This document shows, piece by piece, positions 41,456-55,394 of a DNA stretch of 64,000 nt. The stretch spans positions 13,431,233-13,495,232 of the forward strand of contig OW285188.1 of assembly GCA_935421135.1 (NCBI GenBank). Reading direction: 5' to 3'. Within the stretch, counting starts at the first letter, position 1. Each line of letters begins with the position of its first letter. The translations under genes and the position numbers were made by a program. The DNA is from Bugulina stolonifera. Its lineage: Eukaryota > Bryozoa > Gymnolaemata > Cheilostomatida > Bugulidae. The notes beneath the pieces are model-generated. The model saw only the letters and a program-made list of their open reading frames with translations, did not search any database and was not told where the DNA came from.

Positions 41456-42283
41456 TTAGTAGTACATGAACCAGTATCGGAAATACACCAAGTAGATAGT
41501 CTACAAAACAATAAGACTGGTAAACATCCTTTTACTCAGAATAATCAAAACCATAAGAGGTTAACTCCTGCAGTAGCGACCAAACGTGGGGATGATTTAT
41601 AAACAAGAACTCAAATTGTAAATTTTGTCACTGCCTATAATACACGTATTACAATGAACACTCATTGGTTATCGTCTACCAATAGTGCACATGTACAATG
41701 TACATGAATATATTATATAGAGATCAATATAGTGGTAGGCTAATGTGCATAGAATTGGGAGTTGTGTGTCAATATCAACATTTACAAGTATAGTGCTTAC
41801 CACCACGGCGAGGGTTGCAGCCAGACCAATTGCAATGGACCAGGAGACCCAGCATTTAGCCTGATGGAGGCGATTGTTGTAGGCAACATGGTTTCCTCTC
41901 TCTCCCTCATGTTTAGCAATCATAGCATGAACCATACCAACCACACCACATGGCAGGCAGCAGAAGATGGTGGAGAGAATACCAAACACGTACCAGCAGG
42001 TGCTAGCAGATTGGTCAACCTGTTGATTAGAATTTCATGTCACAAATTACGTCTGTTTCTATGAATGAAGATACAACCACAAGTAATACAGGTGTAAAAT
42101 CATAATGTTATTACATGTGCATTATAGTACATCTAACAACATAAGTATGTTGGTCATGAAGTTGTCTCGTCATACCTGGGCTGGCATCATCACAGCTGTT
42201 TGCTGAACATAGCTGGGCGGTTGCTGAGGGGTGGAGTAGTAAGCCTCTTGCTCCTTGGTCATAGCTGGGGCCTCTGTAGACAT
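41456..42283 (-). CDS. CD225/dispanin-type membrane protein 2, 3 exons, 123 aa
   Basis: Exons: 42283-42176, 42019-41801, 41500-41456; phase 0. The N-terminal tail is proline/tyrosine-rich and contains PPSY (in STPQQPPSYVQQ), a PPxY motif of the sort bound by WW-domain ubiquitin ligases in other family members. The domain exon begins VDQSASTCWYVFGIL. It has the double-Cys IFCCLPCGVVGMVHAMIA (likely palmitoylation sites, by analogy with IFITM), the basic KHEGERGNHVAYNNRLHQ loop and CWVSWSIAIGLAATLAVV. The last exon is only TIYLVYFRYWFMYY, aromatic and short. An acceptor-like TTATTCTAG lies immediately upstream of the start, so a 5' UTR intron is likely. Confidence 0.88.
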
Positions 42284-45200
42284 GTTCGTCTAGAATAAGG
42301 AAGGGTGTGTTAATACTAACAGAGCATAGGCTACAGATGCATGACACAATGCGCCAGTTTAATCCAATAATATTTGAAGCCGATATTGCCGTAAGCTAGC
42401 GTTAATAGTACCAATTAGTGCTAATTAGTGCCAGTTATACTAGACAGAAAATACAAGTACATCAGCACTTTACAATTGTAATAGGTATATGTCAACCTTC
42501 AAAAATAACATCCAAGTAATCATATTATTGTAGTCCCCACAAACAATGTATAGAAACTGTATCTAGCTGAAGTCTATAGCGCCATTCCCTCTAATATTGG
42601 CAATGTTGATTTAAGATACACACAGCAGAGCAACCATTTCTAGCCACAGGTATACGGTGGTTTAGGAGATAGTCCGTCCACAGCATAAGGCTGTCGAACA
42701 TGTTATACAATAAATTATAATCTAAATTTCGTTCTATAAAACCTTATGTACACTTACATATATCTATGTACATGTACGTATGCAATATTATGTATACATA
42801 AATATACTTGCATTGTATATAAATGTATTCATATGTTAGCCTTATAATACTTACATGTCAAGTTTTCCTTGTTACTTGTATGAATGGCTACAGGGAAATG
42901 GAGTGCGCACTGCTGAGAAAGAAGAAGTCATGTGACTTGACTCAATCAATACCGATATATTATTTTACCTATTACCTACATGTTATTATATGGGTGCACG
43001 TGATTGGTTTGCCTGAAAGAATGTGCTTATGAAATGTTAGCACTAGGTACACTCAGTTTCAATAGACACTATTGAATATGATGTAATATAATCTTTATGA
43101 TCTGGGCAATGAAATTATTTAGTATTGATTTTGTGGAACTGCTTTTCCATGAAGTCAGCCATGAACATCGGATAGAAAATGTTGGTGGGGAGCCAGAAGT
43201 GCATAGAAAAACAGAAACAAAGAAACTATTCTTTACTTTCTAAACCAGCTGCTCAAGTTCTATGGTCTCTACTTAGCCCTAGTTCCATAGGCACTAATAG
43301 GTCCCCAACAACCCCTTTCTCAAGACTGTCCACTGAGAAGAAATTATAATGGTGTCACCAATTAGAAGTTGCCTAACCTTTAATCTGTTGTCCATAATGC
43401 GTAGGCCACACTGCAGCGAATTTTTAGCGAAAAGCGAATTTTGGCCAGTGGCGAAATTGCAAATCGCAAATTTTGTGCGAATTCGTGCAAAATTTGCGAT
43501 TTCGCACTCGCTGATCTCAATCAGCTAATTCGCAACTCGCTAATTTGTGATTGGCCAATTTTTTACTTGTCACGTTACTGTCACGTGTTCAGAGCCACGG
43601 ATTTTCAATCAATCATGAGTTTAAATTATTATATTAAAATTTTTATTTTAACTGATTAATAAAATGACTACTTCCGTTTGCAAGAATTGTGTAAAACGAA
43701 TAAAAGTAGGAATAAAATAATTATTTTATTTTATTCTATTTTATTTATAATTTTATTTTACATTTTTCGGAGTTCTAGTTCTGCAGTGAATGAGAATCAT
43801 GACCGAGGATAATAATTTTTGACCCCTCATTGGGTGAAATCAATGCGAATTCGCTTATAGCTTTTGCAGTGTGGCACGCTCGATTATAATTTGCGAATTT
43901 GCCTTTGGCCTAAATTCGCTATTCGCAAAAAAATTCGCGTCAGTGTGGCCTAAGCTTAAACAAGGGAAACAAATTGAAAGAAGGCAACTTCTTATCATGA
44001 GTTCCGTAACGTTTCACTTTAAATATGCTTTTTGGCATATTACAAAGTTAATTTATATACACTATATTTAGATTCAATTAGTTTATCACTTTTAGTTTTG
44101 TTATCCATGATTCATATCTACATGTATGAGAAGATATACATGTAGGTTATTATTTCCTTGTACATAACATAGGATCAATGATTTCCTCATTACAATTAGT
44201 ATAATGATGCATTCTGCTTGGTAGTGAAAACAAGAAACCGCAGTCATTGTGTTAAAGGAATATTTGTTAGAGCTGTACATGTATCAAGCATATCACACCT
44301 TGGGGGTGAAAGGTTTTATGATAAACAATGCTATATTTCCACACTATTATTTATCATATCACACTCTGGGTTTAACTTCAGCAAATAATAATGTAAATTT
44401 TTGCTGCAGCAATATGACTGTGAGGTGATAATTATATATTGCCATGTATTCTAGCCTTGCAAAGTTGCAGCAAAAAATTGTGAGCTCTACTGCTCAGTAG
44501 TTTTGCATAATAAAGTAATCAATACTGCTGCTGCTTTCAACGACACTTTAGTACCACTTGGTATAATGAAAGGAAGTGTTTTGATCCCAGGCTATATGTA
44601 CAATGTACATATATAATGAATGTATAGATTCAGGCTAGAGTTCTTGGATAGGCTATATATTATAGAAGGTAGTCAACACAAATCATAATATTTGTTAGCA
44701 GCAAATACCTAACAGCTGACTCTAGTGGCAGCAGGAGACTGGAACCTATTATTATTATTGCAATGCACTTGCACAAAACACTATATATATCGATTGTTGA
44801 ATGCCTAGAACTCTCGATTAGTTTGTTATTGTGATCAGTGAATCAGTGAATCAGTGTACATGTATTAGTGTTTCACTGTACATATAATGATATACATTTA
44901 CTTCAACTATTCATTCAATGGTTGAACAACAACACAGTATTCTATTACTTATGTCCCAGTACTAAAACTTGCCTGTCACTGTGATGATGTGAAGCTATTG
45001 TGTTATCATGTAAAATTATACCCTTCAAAAATGACTAACCAGCAACCTGTATTATCAACCATGATGACTATCATAGTTATAGCTACACATACATGTTGTA
45101 TGACATTGTATGTACATGTGTACATCACATTACAACTATATGTATATAGCTCCACAACTAGATCTAGGCTTTGTAACATGTCTATGTTGAAGGTCTATGC

Positions 45201-45783
45201 TATGGAGTTGTCTACCCTATACTTTAAGCACACAAGAATAGTAAATACTACCATACTAAAGTACATGGAGTAATATTATGTTATACTTATACCTATTAAT
45301 AAGACTTGTAAATATAGGCCTGGCTGCATGTGCAAACTACAAGAATATTACCCTGCATGTACTTCTAGTACATTTGGAAATCTGACCAACTACATGTACA
45401 TAACATAACTAGAAAGGATATGCTGACACACCCATATTGTGAATTCTCTGGTATTCTTGGGTATCTCTGTACAATGGTCATGACTTATACTCGTACTCAT
45501 GCAGTATACACTTTCTTACTATATGTTCCAAGTTATACTGATAAAACAACATCAGCTCAACATAGCGTTTTATTAGATATAAAAATACATGACAAATTGT
45601 TGTACAAGAAGAAGATAATAGATCAGTATTCAAATAAATATACAAATACAAAACATACATAAATATGTTGAGTTGTTACACTGTTTCTTTTCTTGTATCT
45701 TGCAAACAATTTAGTGTCTATAGCATAGTATCATATATCACAGAATGAAAGATATAATGGACTCGCCATGGATATGCAGAGGG
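42284..45783. other. spacer between dispanins 2 and 3
   Basis: Contains the inverted-repeat element at 43402-43952 and many ACATGTA strings. No gene recognised. Confidence 0.5.
43402..43952. mobile_element. 551-bp non-autonomous element with TAGGCCACACTG inverted ends
   Basis: Left end TAGGCCACACTGCAGCGAAT; right end, inverted, TTAGGCCACACTGACGCGAA. The interior is full of GCGAATT/AATTCGC strings in both orientations, so the subterminal parts also pair. TA at both borders could be the target duplication. No coding capacity. Confidence 0.75.
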
Positions 45784-46754
45784 TTACTTGTTATATATTA
45801 TCTCTGGCGTAGTGCCGTTAAACTCTGTGCCGTTACGTGCAAAATCTCTATAGTAGTCATAACTTCCTACACTACACCACTGCTCGAATCTGGTGAACAG
45901 GCCGAGGCTCCAGCAGAAGTACAGAGTCTAAAACAGATATATTATGTCACATGACTCACTTCCTGTTACGCTGTGGAACATATACATTGTACACGTATGT
46001 AGTATAGCTACTAGTAATAACTGAAGGAAGCTTTGATATAACTGCAGAGTCTAATCTTTTAAGTCACACTACAAAGTTTCATCAATTCAAGTCAAGTGAT
46101 AAATACATTGTACTTCATTGGACCGGAATATAATACTTACAGTTAGCAGAATAACAAGTAGTCCAAGGAAAAATGACCAGCATGTCCAGCATTTAGCTTG
46201 GTGAAGTCTTTGTCTGTGGCCAGCATAGTTTCCTCTCTCTCCTTCATGTTTAGCAATCATAGCATGAACTATACCAATCACACCACATGGCAGGCAGCAG
46301 AAGATGGTGGAGAGGATACTGAATACATACCAGCCAGTAGTTCCTGAATGATCGACCTAAAATATTGTAGATATCAATGATACAGAGACTTTGCACCAGA
46401 AGCAGAGTTTAGTTATACATTTAGTATCTAAAAGTATGGAAGTATCATGATATAGGACTATGCAAATCTGCTTTGGTACTGAACAGTATTTGCACAACCG
46501 ATCTTCAAAGTCTGAATGTGCCATACACCACTCCTCAAGCAGTTACCAATTACTTACACCCAAATAGTTCAGCACGACTAAAAACAAAATTTACCGGAAT
46601 ATTTTAGCTGGTGCTGTTTACAGTAGGAAGTTCTATCTATACCTACCACATGCGTAGAGTCGCTTGTGTCAGACAGCCTAACAGCAGTGTACTCTGGTAC
46701 TGTAGTTACTTCTGCAGGCTTCAGCTCGGTGTTTACAAACATTGTCTTCGTCAT
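45784..46754 (-). CDS. CD225/dispanin-type membrane protein 3, 3 exons, 155 aa
   Basis: Exons: 46754-46647, 46356-46141, 45927-45784; phase 0. The tail MTKTMFVNTELKPAEV is close to that of dispanin 4 (MTKSAFVNTQEKVQPA). The domain is VDHSGTTGWYVFSIL, then IFCCLPCGVIGIVHAMIA, then KHEGERGNYAGHRQRLHQ, then CWTCWSFFLGLLVILLT. The 47-residue C-terminal exon (TLYFCWSLGLFTRFEQWC onward) is aromatic and has two Asn-Gly-Thr sites. Its opening TLY is shared with dispanins 4 and 6. Confidence 0.88.
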
Positions 46755-49288
46755 GATGCTTGTTAGTAAGTTGCTGCTAGGTAGCTCTACTAGATGAATG
46801 AGTATGCTGTGCCAAGAGAAGATCTCTCCGCTTTATACAGTTGTTTATACTATGCAGTACAGTATCGTAAATAGTCAGTTTCGTAATCCATGTTATTATT
46901 CTATTTATTGATCTGTGTCATGCCACAATGAATCAGCTACAGTAACTACCAGCATAAATGCCTGCGTAAAGCTATATGGCAGTAATAGTTCAACGCATAA
47001 TGATATTCGGAGAGTATGCATAGTTCTACAAGCTGTGTGCTACGTGTATATGACCATAATATAATAAGGTTCATGTAGTTCTTTTGACCATGATCAAATC
47101 TAGATCCACATGTATGTGTACATCTGTCAGAGCTCTGTTGAAGCCAATCTCCATGCACAAACAGTATTCTGTATTGAGTTGAGGAAATTAATGGCTAAAG
47201 TTGATAAGCTTATGAGTATGCCCCTAGACGAGGCATTAAAATTCACTAAATATGTGATAAGAAACTCTGTGTGTGTTATAATGTAGCAAATACTTTGCAA
47301 ATCTTCAAAAAACGAGAGTTGTCTTCTCTTCATTTTGTAATTTGTCGGCTCTTACCCCAAGCCCCAACCTTGCCATATGGACGTTTCTTTTCACGTATTT
47401 AGTAGCTGTCAGTCAGTATGGTCTAGGGGTTGAGATTCTTGCCTATAGTCCAGAAAGCCTGAGTTTGATTTACCAGCGGTGACACGCTTTTCAAGCTTAG
47501 GCTGACCACTCAGTCCCTGCTGATCAGGACCCCCGTGTGTATTTCATCTGCATGTAGGACAACGATCCACCTCTGCCCTCTTCTGAAACAAGAGCAGCCA
47601 CATCACTGCAGGGCAGGTGACAGTGGCAGCACCGGCACTGTCTGTGCCGGCGTTGTCGCAAAATGCTTCACGCTGGGTTCACACAGACAGTGACTGGAGA
47701 GTGTTGGTGAGACCTAGGAAAGCTCACACACCACTATAAAAATAAGTCACGCCTAAGCACGTGGTGTGTAAAATACCACAGACACTTGTTAACAACAGTC
47801 TGCCATTATTATTATTGTTATTATTATAATTCCTGCCTAGACAACAAGTGCTAAAGGGTGCTTCGGTATCATTCAGTTTTTTGAAATTATCCTCTCTCAG
47901 TTCAGAACCGTAAAGTTTCCATATGTACAACCGAACCGAATGCGGAGGTGCATTCAAGTCAGTTGTTATATTGGGAAATCGCATCTATCTCATCTATCCC
48001 TTTAGTGCGCCCATTTCCAGTAATGGCTGGTGTCACATACGTGTGAATGCATATTGTACCTCTTTCAATCTTTATAATGCAATGTCATCCTGGCTATTCA
48101 TATTTTGCGACAACCACCGTTGCCATCCGATGGTGATTTGTTGTAGTTCTAATTAGTATTTTGTACTTACACTTATAATTAAATGTATATTATATATTAT
48201 TATACATTACGTGACCTAATTATAGAGGTCTTAGAAGCAGAGTGTGACAACTCTCAAAATTGAGCATGAAATTAACGAATTGATTCAGTATTTTTCAATG
48301 TTTAGAAAAAACCGAAAAAATCGATATTATTCAGTGTTTTGAAAATTCAGAAAAAAGACTCCATATTACTATCTTCTCCTTCTGTGTGAGAATTATATTT
48401 AGTACTGTTCTTCCTAGGTGCAATCTGAGGGTGCACATCTAAATATGTATGTGAACTCCAAGTGGAATTGAGAGGTGCTCATATAACGCTACAATGTACC
48501 CTGTAAATGGTTAGTTTAGTCAACCAAAGTATGATGTTCTAGTTGGGTGTAGCAACTTCCTCTTTTGTCGACACAAATTTGGCAATGTACAATGTACTAT
48601 ATAACTAATGTAGATGTGTATAATGTAGTGAAGTGTATATAATATGTACGTGCCATTCTAGATAGCTATTCTGCTAAATATATAGCCTACACGTGCTTAG
48701 CACTGATTAGCTGTAGAAGGTACTAGGTTCAGTTTCAGGAAACACCAGCTCACCCTGCTCATAATACCAACCTTATTATTATGAAAATATTATGCTAATG
48801 CTGTGAATATGTTAAATGGAACATTGTCATAGAGTTGTGGCTTATTTACTACACACTCTGATTTGCTGGGAACAATTTTGCTGTTGGAAGCGATAGTTGT
48901 TTATATTAGAGTAATTCATTGCCCTGATAATATCATAGCTATTAATAGTGTGTGTTATTGTTTCCACATGTATCTGGTTTGTATGGTGATATATAATACT
49001 GCTATAATATATAACATTGATTAATTTCACGTCAATGACTTCTAGCAATAATATAAAGTGATTCACTTTGATGGGAAATTTAGAGCTTATAGAGTATATG
49101 AACTATACAGTTGACAATAATATGCTATCTTGAACTCTAAAGCCTACAGGTGGGAGAGAGCTTTGGTTCTCCAGCAACATTGAAGCAGAGGAAGTTGTCT
49201 TCTCTATTTATTGTTAGCAGAGTAAGAGGAGTACTGGAGCAAAGTTCAAGTCAATCCTCAGACCTCAGTACATTATAGCACTACATGC
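46755..49288. other. spacer with repeats only
   Basis: Contains the partner of the 33190 repeat (about 47220-47400), a SINE (47416-47740) and a second copy (about 47860-48370) of the repeat found at 6897-7443. No gene recognised. Confidence 0.5.
47416..47740 (+). mobile_element. tRNA-derived SINE, second copy
   Basis: Head TATGGTCTAGGGGTTGAGAT, then GAGTTTGATTTACCAGCGG (degenerate B-box). Body with GCTGACCACTCAGTCCCTG, ACAAGAGCAGCCACATCA and GTGACTGGAGAGTG, matching 40560-40902 in inverse orientation. Confidence 0.7.
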
Positions 49289-49770
49289 CAGAGTTGGGTC
49301 CAAGTCGACTTGCAAGTCAACAAGTCAAGTCATTTCTAAAAATTTTTGAGGCAAGTCAAGTCAAAGTCAAGTCAGTGCTGCCTCAAGTCAAGTCAAGTCA
49401 AGTAACTTCTAAAATTTTGAAGGCAAGTCAAGTCGAAGTCAAGTCAGTGATGCCTCAAGTCAAGTCAAGTCAAGTCAAGTCAGCTGTCACGTAAGTCACA
49501 AGTCAAGTCAAGTCAAAGTCAAGTCAAGTCGAAATGCAAGTCAAGTGGAAGACAACTTCAAAAAATTTTACATTTTCCAAAACATCATTTTTTTCGTTTA
49601 GTAGGCATTTCAATCCATGAAAAACCTATGGCAAGGTGTAGCAGGGCATGCACATGTATGTTATGCAATCATGGTAAAGAACTAGTCTATATAAGTAGTA
49701 TTATTGGCACTACGGTCGAGACTGGTCATATAGTATTATATACTCTACAATATACAGTTACTGTATATTG

Positions 49771-51079
49771 CAGGGATGCCCAAACTTTTTGGTGGAAAGG
49801 GACAAATTCTAAAAGCGTACCATAGCAAGGGACACTTAGATTTTGTTGCTGCATTTATTGAGGTTATTAAATGGGCAGTTTGATTATGATACAAAACGAG
49901 TTATTTTACAGTTTTAACACGCAAATTTATTGGTTGTGTTTTAACCAAAGTATAACAGCAATTAATCATCTGCGTTTGAAGTACACAAAAACAGAATCAA
50001 GGTAGAAACAGATTAGTGAATTGTGCACTGTTATTAGCTGCCAAATGACGGTGGAGCGACAGGGCATCACAAAATTGAACGCAAAATGCCCTGTTTGCTA
50101 AATATCAAGGGTGTTTAATCTTTTACGTTTAGCTATTAACCACACTGACTTCTGATTGGCAGGCAAAACCTTTATCGGCTCCATTCCCCACTTTTGTCTG
50201 TATACGAAAATTTCAAATTGGGTTGCTGTTATAATGTCATTTGCATGTAGGAGACATATATAACAACAATTACCTGCTTTGGCACACATGGAGGAAATAA
50301 AGTGGTCATGCTGGCAAAATGTGGTAGAACGTGGCGAAAATATTCGATATTCATATTTGGCCTTGAGCAAATTAAATGAAAATTGTAATGAATTGCTGTC
50401 AAACTGATGACACTCTTTGGTAGCACATTATTGTGTGAGAGTTTGTTCAGTCAAGAACAAAAGTCAGACAAGACTGACTGACAAGCATACTAGGCAGCTA
50501 CTAAAAGAGAGAGTGTGAATGTTGCAAGAGAAAGGACAATTCCATGTTACTCACTAATAATTATTGTATTCACAAGTGTAACATACATGTATAGCCTGCA
50601 TAGAATGTCTCTTTTAGTAGCTGCCTGGTATGTTTGTCAGTCAGTTTTGTCTGACTTTTGTTCTTGACTGAACAAACTCTCACACAATAATGTGCTACCA
50701 AAGAGTGTTATCAGTTTGACAGCAATTTTAGATAAATTGGGGTAGCTGCGCTTTTCACTTTACTCTTCAGCTCTTGACAATGTGATAAGGTCAACCAGCC
50801 CATCAATTTTTTGTAGCTTTTAACTCGTTGACAGAAATCTACTTCTGTGTCAGCTAAAAATACTTTGGGATTTCCGAATTTGGGGATTTTTTAACATTAT
50901 GATGTACATTATTTTTGAGTTTAACTTGAGCGGTGCAATTGCTTTCACTGCTCAGCCACAAAAACACATGTTTGCATGTAAAATTTGAGAAGTGATGAAG
51001 GGACACCAAAATCCATGCAAAGGGACACTGTGTCCCTTAGGGACACTGTGTCCCTTAGGGACACATTTGGGCATCCCTG
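49771..51079. mobile_element. second hAT-like element nested in the first
   Basis: Ends CAGGGATGCCCAAA / TTTGGGCATCCCTG. It contains an internal inverted duplication (arms about 50391-50511 and 50608-50726) and the transposase relic described separately. No convincing target duplication was seen. Confidence 0.7.
50391..50520 (+). pseudogene. hAT transposase C-terminal (dimerisation) relic
   Basis: One frame reads MTLFGSTLLCESLFSQEQKS; after a frame change come TRLTDKHTRQLLKER. The FGST-x-x-CE-x-x-FS...RLTD-H pattern is typical of the hAT C-terminal domain (ZBED5-like proteins). The second arm of the inverted duplication carries the same on the other strand. Clearly non-functional. Confidence 0.65.
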
Positions 51080-51704
51080 TCAGTAATGGTGATGCAGTGT
51101 TACATAGCATGTCAACAGCACATGGTACAGCACAGAGTGTCCACTGGCCAGTCCTGCAATTTAACTCTAGTAATTATTGCACTGTACATTGTATTCACTA
51201 CTTACACCACACCTAGGCTACACTTACACTACTTGCACTGTGTGTACTTGTGACTATGCATTGTCGTTGTGTAGTCTCACGTACACACAGCCTGAATTGT
51301 GTATCCTCATAGCTAACCTTGATATACTCCGAGTGCTGCTAGTAGCACTGACCTAGTACAAATGATAAATAGGTAGACAATTGAGACTTTTTTTCCATGT
51401 TGGCTAAACACTGTACAAAATTTTTATTTGCCAGATTGACTTGGCAGAACCCAAGTCAAAATCACAAGTCATTCATGTGTCCAAGTCAAGTCAAGTCAAG
51501 TCACATTGATGTGCAAGTCAAAGTCAAGTCAAAATCACAAGTCATTCTTGTGTCCAAGTCAAGTCAAGTCAAGTCACATTGATGCGCAAGTCAAAGTCAA
51601 GTCAAGTCAGCAAGTTGGCAAGTCCAAGTCAAGTCGACTTGTGACTTGACTTGACTTGGCAAGTCAAGTCAAATCTATGACTTGGACCCAGCTCTGCTAC
51701 ATGC

Positions 51705-53746
51705 CAGATGATTAAAGCAATTACTGCAGGTCAAATGTTAATTAGTATCCACCAATGTAAATAGCTTGGAACCCAGGCTATAATTATGTATAGTCATTAT
51801 GTACGTAGTCGAAGTGAGACAGTTACAATGTTGTTTTCCTCAAAGAAGTAATATAATGCAGTTTATAATCTCCAGTAACTCAATAAATCAGCCTACTGCC
51901 TGACCTGCACAGAGGTATATTATTATACATTTCACTTATTGTCACATTTCCCTATCCAAATCCCGCTTATCCGTGTTTACAGACACACTAACTATCCTCT
52001 CCCTACCCCCAAGTCAGCAGAGAGATCACTATTTACGAATGAAACGTACATGTGCATGTACATGTAATATAATACTAGAGTTGCAGTCAATACTGGAGTT
52101 TTAGAAATCACCTCCTTAGCAAAAATAGTGCCATAGATTCTACTGATTGGAGTTAGGTGCAGAAGTGGAGAAATTTGAGATAGCCTTTGTTCTTCGCCAA
52201 AAATGAAGCAGGAGAAGTTGTCTTCTCTATATTTTGCTGGTTGACCGCCCTTGCCCCAAACCCCAACCACAAACAAGGAACTAAGGCTATCCAAATATCT
52301 CCACTACTGCACCTAACAGACTGATTGGTGATTAATAATTATTTTGCTGCTTGAATTAATTTTATATTTGAGTGAAGAGCTCAATGCCCTGGCAAGTAAT
52401 CATATCACATTATATATTATATATTGTACAGTATATAGTGGATATGAAGTCTATTCTCTCAAAGGTCATTGCCCAGATTTTGTGTGAATAGAAAGCCACA
52501 GCAGCAACCTCTTAAATTTGTTACAGTCGCTGCTCAAGCCACTCCAAAGGTGTGGGTAGTATGACGGCGGCTGGTAGTTGCTTATTATAGGAAGGTGGGA
52601 CTGCTGGAGCTATGCACAATATGCAACATATATTTAAAATGCATATTCGTGCAGCACTGCAGCAGTATGTAATTATTTACATATACATGTATATTCCTTT
52701 TTTTATAAAATACATATTTTACTCAACTAACTTGCAGTATGTAGTATTATGTATTATATGCATGAATTGTACATTGTATATACATGTACATGTACATGTA
52801 ATTATAATACGAATCCACAAGAATCAAAATATGACTGCATGTACATCATCTTATTAGTAAATTACTTCACAGTCGAGTTAGGTAGGTAGGTAGAGTATGA
52901 TAGGATATACGCACATGTAATTCAACCGGAACAAAACTGCTGCCAGACTATTCACTACAAACTATATTATGTATCCCACATGTAATGTCAGTTCACAATA
53001 ATAGCTGCTTGCTGGCTTGCTGTAGCCTACATGTATTGGGTGCATGTTTTGTAAGGTAAAGGGACACTTGAAAATGTCAGTTCGAAACATGGCGTTCCAA
53101 AAACTTTCTTTTGGAGTTTGGTGATTAGGGATTGGAGTGTGGGGATTTGGGTTTGGTGTTGAGATTTAGGGATCAACGTTAGGAAATTGGGTTTGGGGAT
53201 TGGGGTTTCGAACTACATAACTGACATGTTCACGTTTTGCTGGTTTTCTGTTGATGTTCGAGGGGCATAACTCATAACTGCTTCACAAAACTTAGTTTAA
53301 TGGGGTCATGTTATTGCAAAGGAAACCACCGCCATCTTGTTTGACCAATCATAAGGCAGTTATTTCTACTCGTCTCTCAATTGCACATATTTAAATGATT
53401 CTTGTTACCTCTATTATGATAGTAGTATCACATTTTTTATTTCAAAGAACAATCTTACTAATAAAATATGACATCCAACACACATTGACATACGTGATAG
53501 ACTAGGATAGAAGAAAGATTTTAGTTATGCACGAAACATAGTAGCTGTTCATGCACACGCACACCAAGTACAAGTTCGAATAAAATATTGATATTTTTAT
53601 TGATAAACACTGCTACAACTGCAGTTATATGGTAGAGTTCAATTTACGGTCATGTTCCACTGTATACATTACAACATACGATGAAAAAATTGCTTTAGCC
53701 TGTAAAGCATGCCAACACAACATGTACTCCTACTCATAGGAAAACT
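51705..53746. other. spacer; left part of the duplicated ~3-kb segment
   Basis: From about 51950 the sequence is related to 61440 onward: shared strings include TTGCTGGCTTGCTGTAGCCT and TGCAAAGGAAACCAC. An insertion of about 200 bp near 53050-53240, with repeated GGGATTGG/GGGGATTTGG, is absent from the other copy. No gene recognised. Confidence 0.55.
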
Positions 53747-55001
53747 TTAAAAGATAACTTGTGGAGTGGATGAAGTAGATCCAACGGTGGTGGTGCTTGT
53801 TTGATTCCATCCATCATAGTTGAAGAAGTCATCACCATACCATCCACCCGGGCAGGGGATGAACCCCATGTACATGTAAAAGAGGGCATACAGCGTCTGC
53901 AAATAAAAATGCAGCGAGGCTATGTATAGAATATATCTAAATTTAGTGGCTGGTCAGCTAGAACTGAAATTCAAGTAACTTTTTGTTATAAAGAGGTGGA
54001 TTCATGTACAATGTTCACAAAAAGCCTGCAGGGACCGATAGCTTCTACCAATGGCGGTTTGCAAGGAGTATAAATGCTGCACTGTGCTGTGCTGGCTGCT
54101 AAGGAGAGCATAACTTCTAACAATAAATTAGTGTAAACTACTTTGTACTTATTGTGAACATAGGCAGCATAATATCATGTATATTTGGAACAGTGCCCGA
54201 TTTTTCCAGGTCTATAATATAAATATAACCTTCACTACCTACTATCTGCAAAATTTGTTAACAAGTTAAAAATATATACAAGTATTCCTAGTGCATTACC
54301 AGAACAGGGGACATGGTTATTATCATACATACCATTAGAACAGCAAAGACCAATCCAACAACGATAGACCAGCATGTCCAGCATTTAGCCTGGTGAAGTC
54401 TTCGTCTGTGGCCAGCATAGTTCCTTCTCTCTCTTTCATGCCTCGCAATCATAGCATGAACCATACCAATCACACCACATGGCAGGCAGCAGAAGATGGT
54501 GGACAGAATACTCAGCACATACCAGCAGGTAGTCTTGCATTCCTCTTCCTGATATGAGAATAAGTACACAGCATATAACAGGTTGTATGCAAAAACTACT
54601 TAGTGGTAGAGGTCTGCAACTTATATGTTTCAATTTATCTTTTCTTCAAGAAATGAGATAATAACAAATAAATACGAGTAGAAAGATGACTATTTATGTG
54701 TTTGTGGCTACATCTTATAATACTTATATAAATTATATGATGCACATCATTAGACAATTAAATGGATCACACAGCCAAAAATTGAAAGGTGTTTGGTTTC
54801 ACATCACATAGTTGCAGCATTCGATTCTATGGGATCATGTAAACTATTACTGCACATATACATGTATATTCATATTAGTTATATTATAATTATGCTGATA
54901 TACTGATATACCTGTGTTAAAGGTGTGCCATCACTAAGTTGTACAGCAGTATATGCAGGCTGTACCTTCTCCTGTGTGTTCACAAACGCTGACTTTGTCA
55001 T
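53747..55001 (-). CDS. CD225/dispanin-type membrane protein 4, 3 exons, 151 aa
   Basis: Exons: 55001-54912, 54548-54333, 53896-53747; phase 0. Tail MTKSAFVNTQEKVQPAYTAV. Domain CKTTCWYVLSILSTIFCC, then LPCGVIGMVHAMIARHERER, then AGHRRRLHQAKCWTCWSIVV, then hydrophobic GLVFAVLM. The C-terminal exon starts TLYALFYMYMGFIPCPGGWY and ends in a Thr/Ser stretch (QTSTTTVGSTSSTPQ). It is the paralogue of dispanin 6, with alignable introns and flanks. Extra Arg in the loop (HERERR for HEGERG). Confidence 0.88.
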
Positions 55002-55394
55002 GTTTACTATTATTGTAGAAAGAAACTGTCTTACTTCTTAAGAGTTCTCCCCGCGAATGAACAGAAAACCAATGCGTTAGAGATGTATTATATAATAGCT
55101 TAATCCAATTCTATATAGTGAGTCAAAGTCAGCCTATTGAGATACTGTAAAGCAAGGAAAATATGCCTCAGCTAGTAAGCAACAAGATCCGAGGTACTGC
55201 TACATGCACTGCATATCATACATGTACCATAATAATTGTGACTGCTATATAGAGACTATGTATGATGACAGATGAACATGTATAACAAAAGTACAAGTAA
55301 TTTCAACAAGGTAAAACGTTTGCCTTTTTCACATAATAAACTGTCCTATTTGCAACTCAAATTGCTGTACCTATTAACTCATGTAAAATGACTT

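Larger units (their letters stand above)
49289..51696. mobile_element. hAT-like element with AAGTC-repeat subterminal arrays
   Basis: Ends CAGAGTTGGGTCCAAGTC and, inverted, CAGAGCTGGGTCCAAGTC. Perfect 8-bp flanks CTACATGC (49281-49288, 51697-51704). Next to each end are dense AAGTC/CAAGT arrays (49296-49550, 51470-51690), probably transposase-binding repeats. The centre is occupied by another element (49771-51079). Confidence 0.85.
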
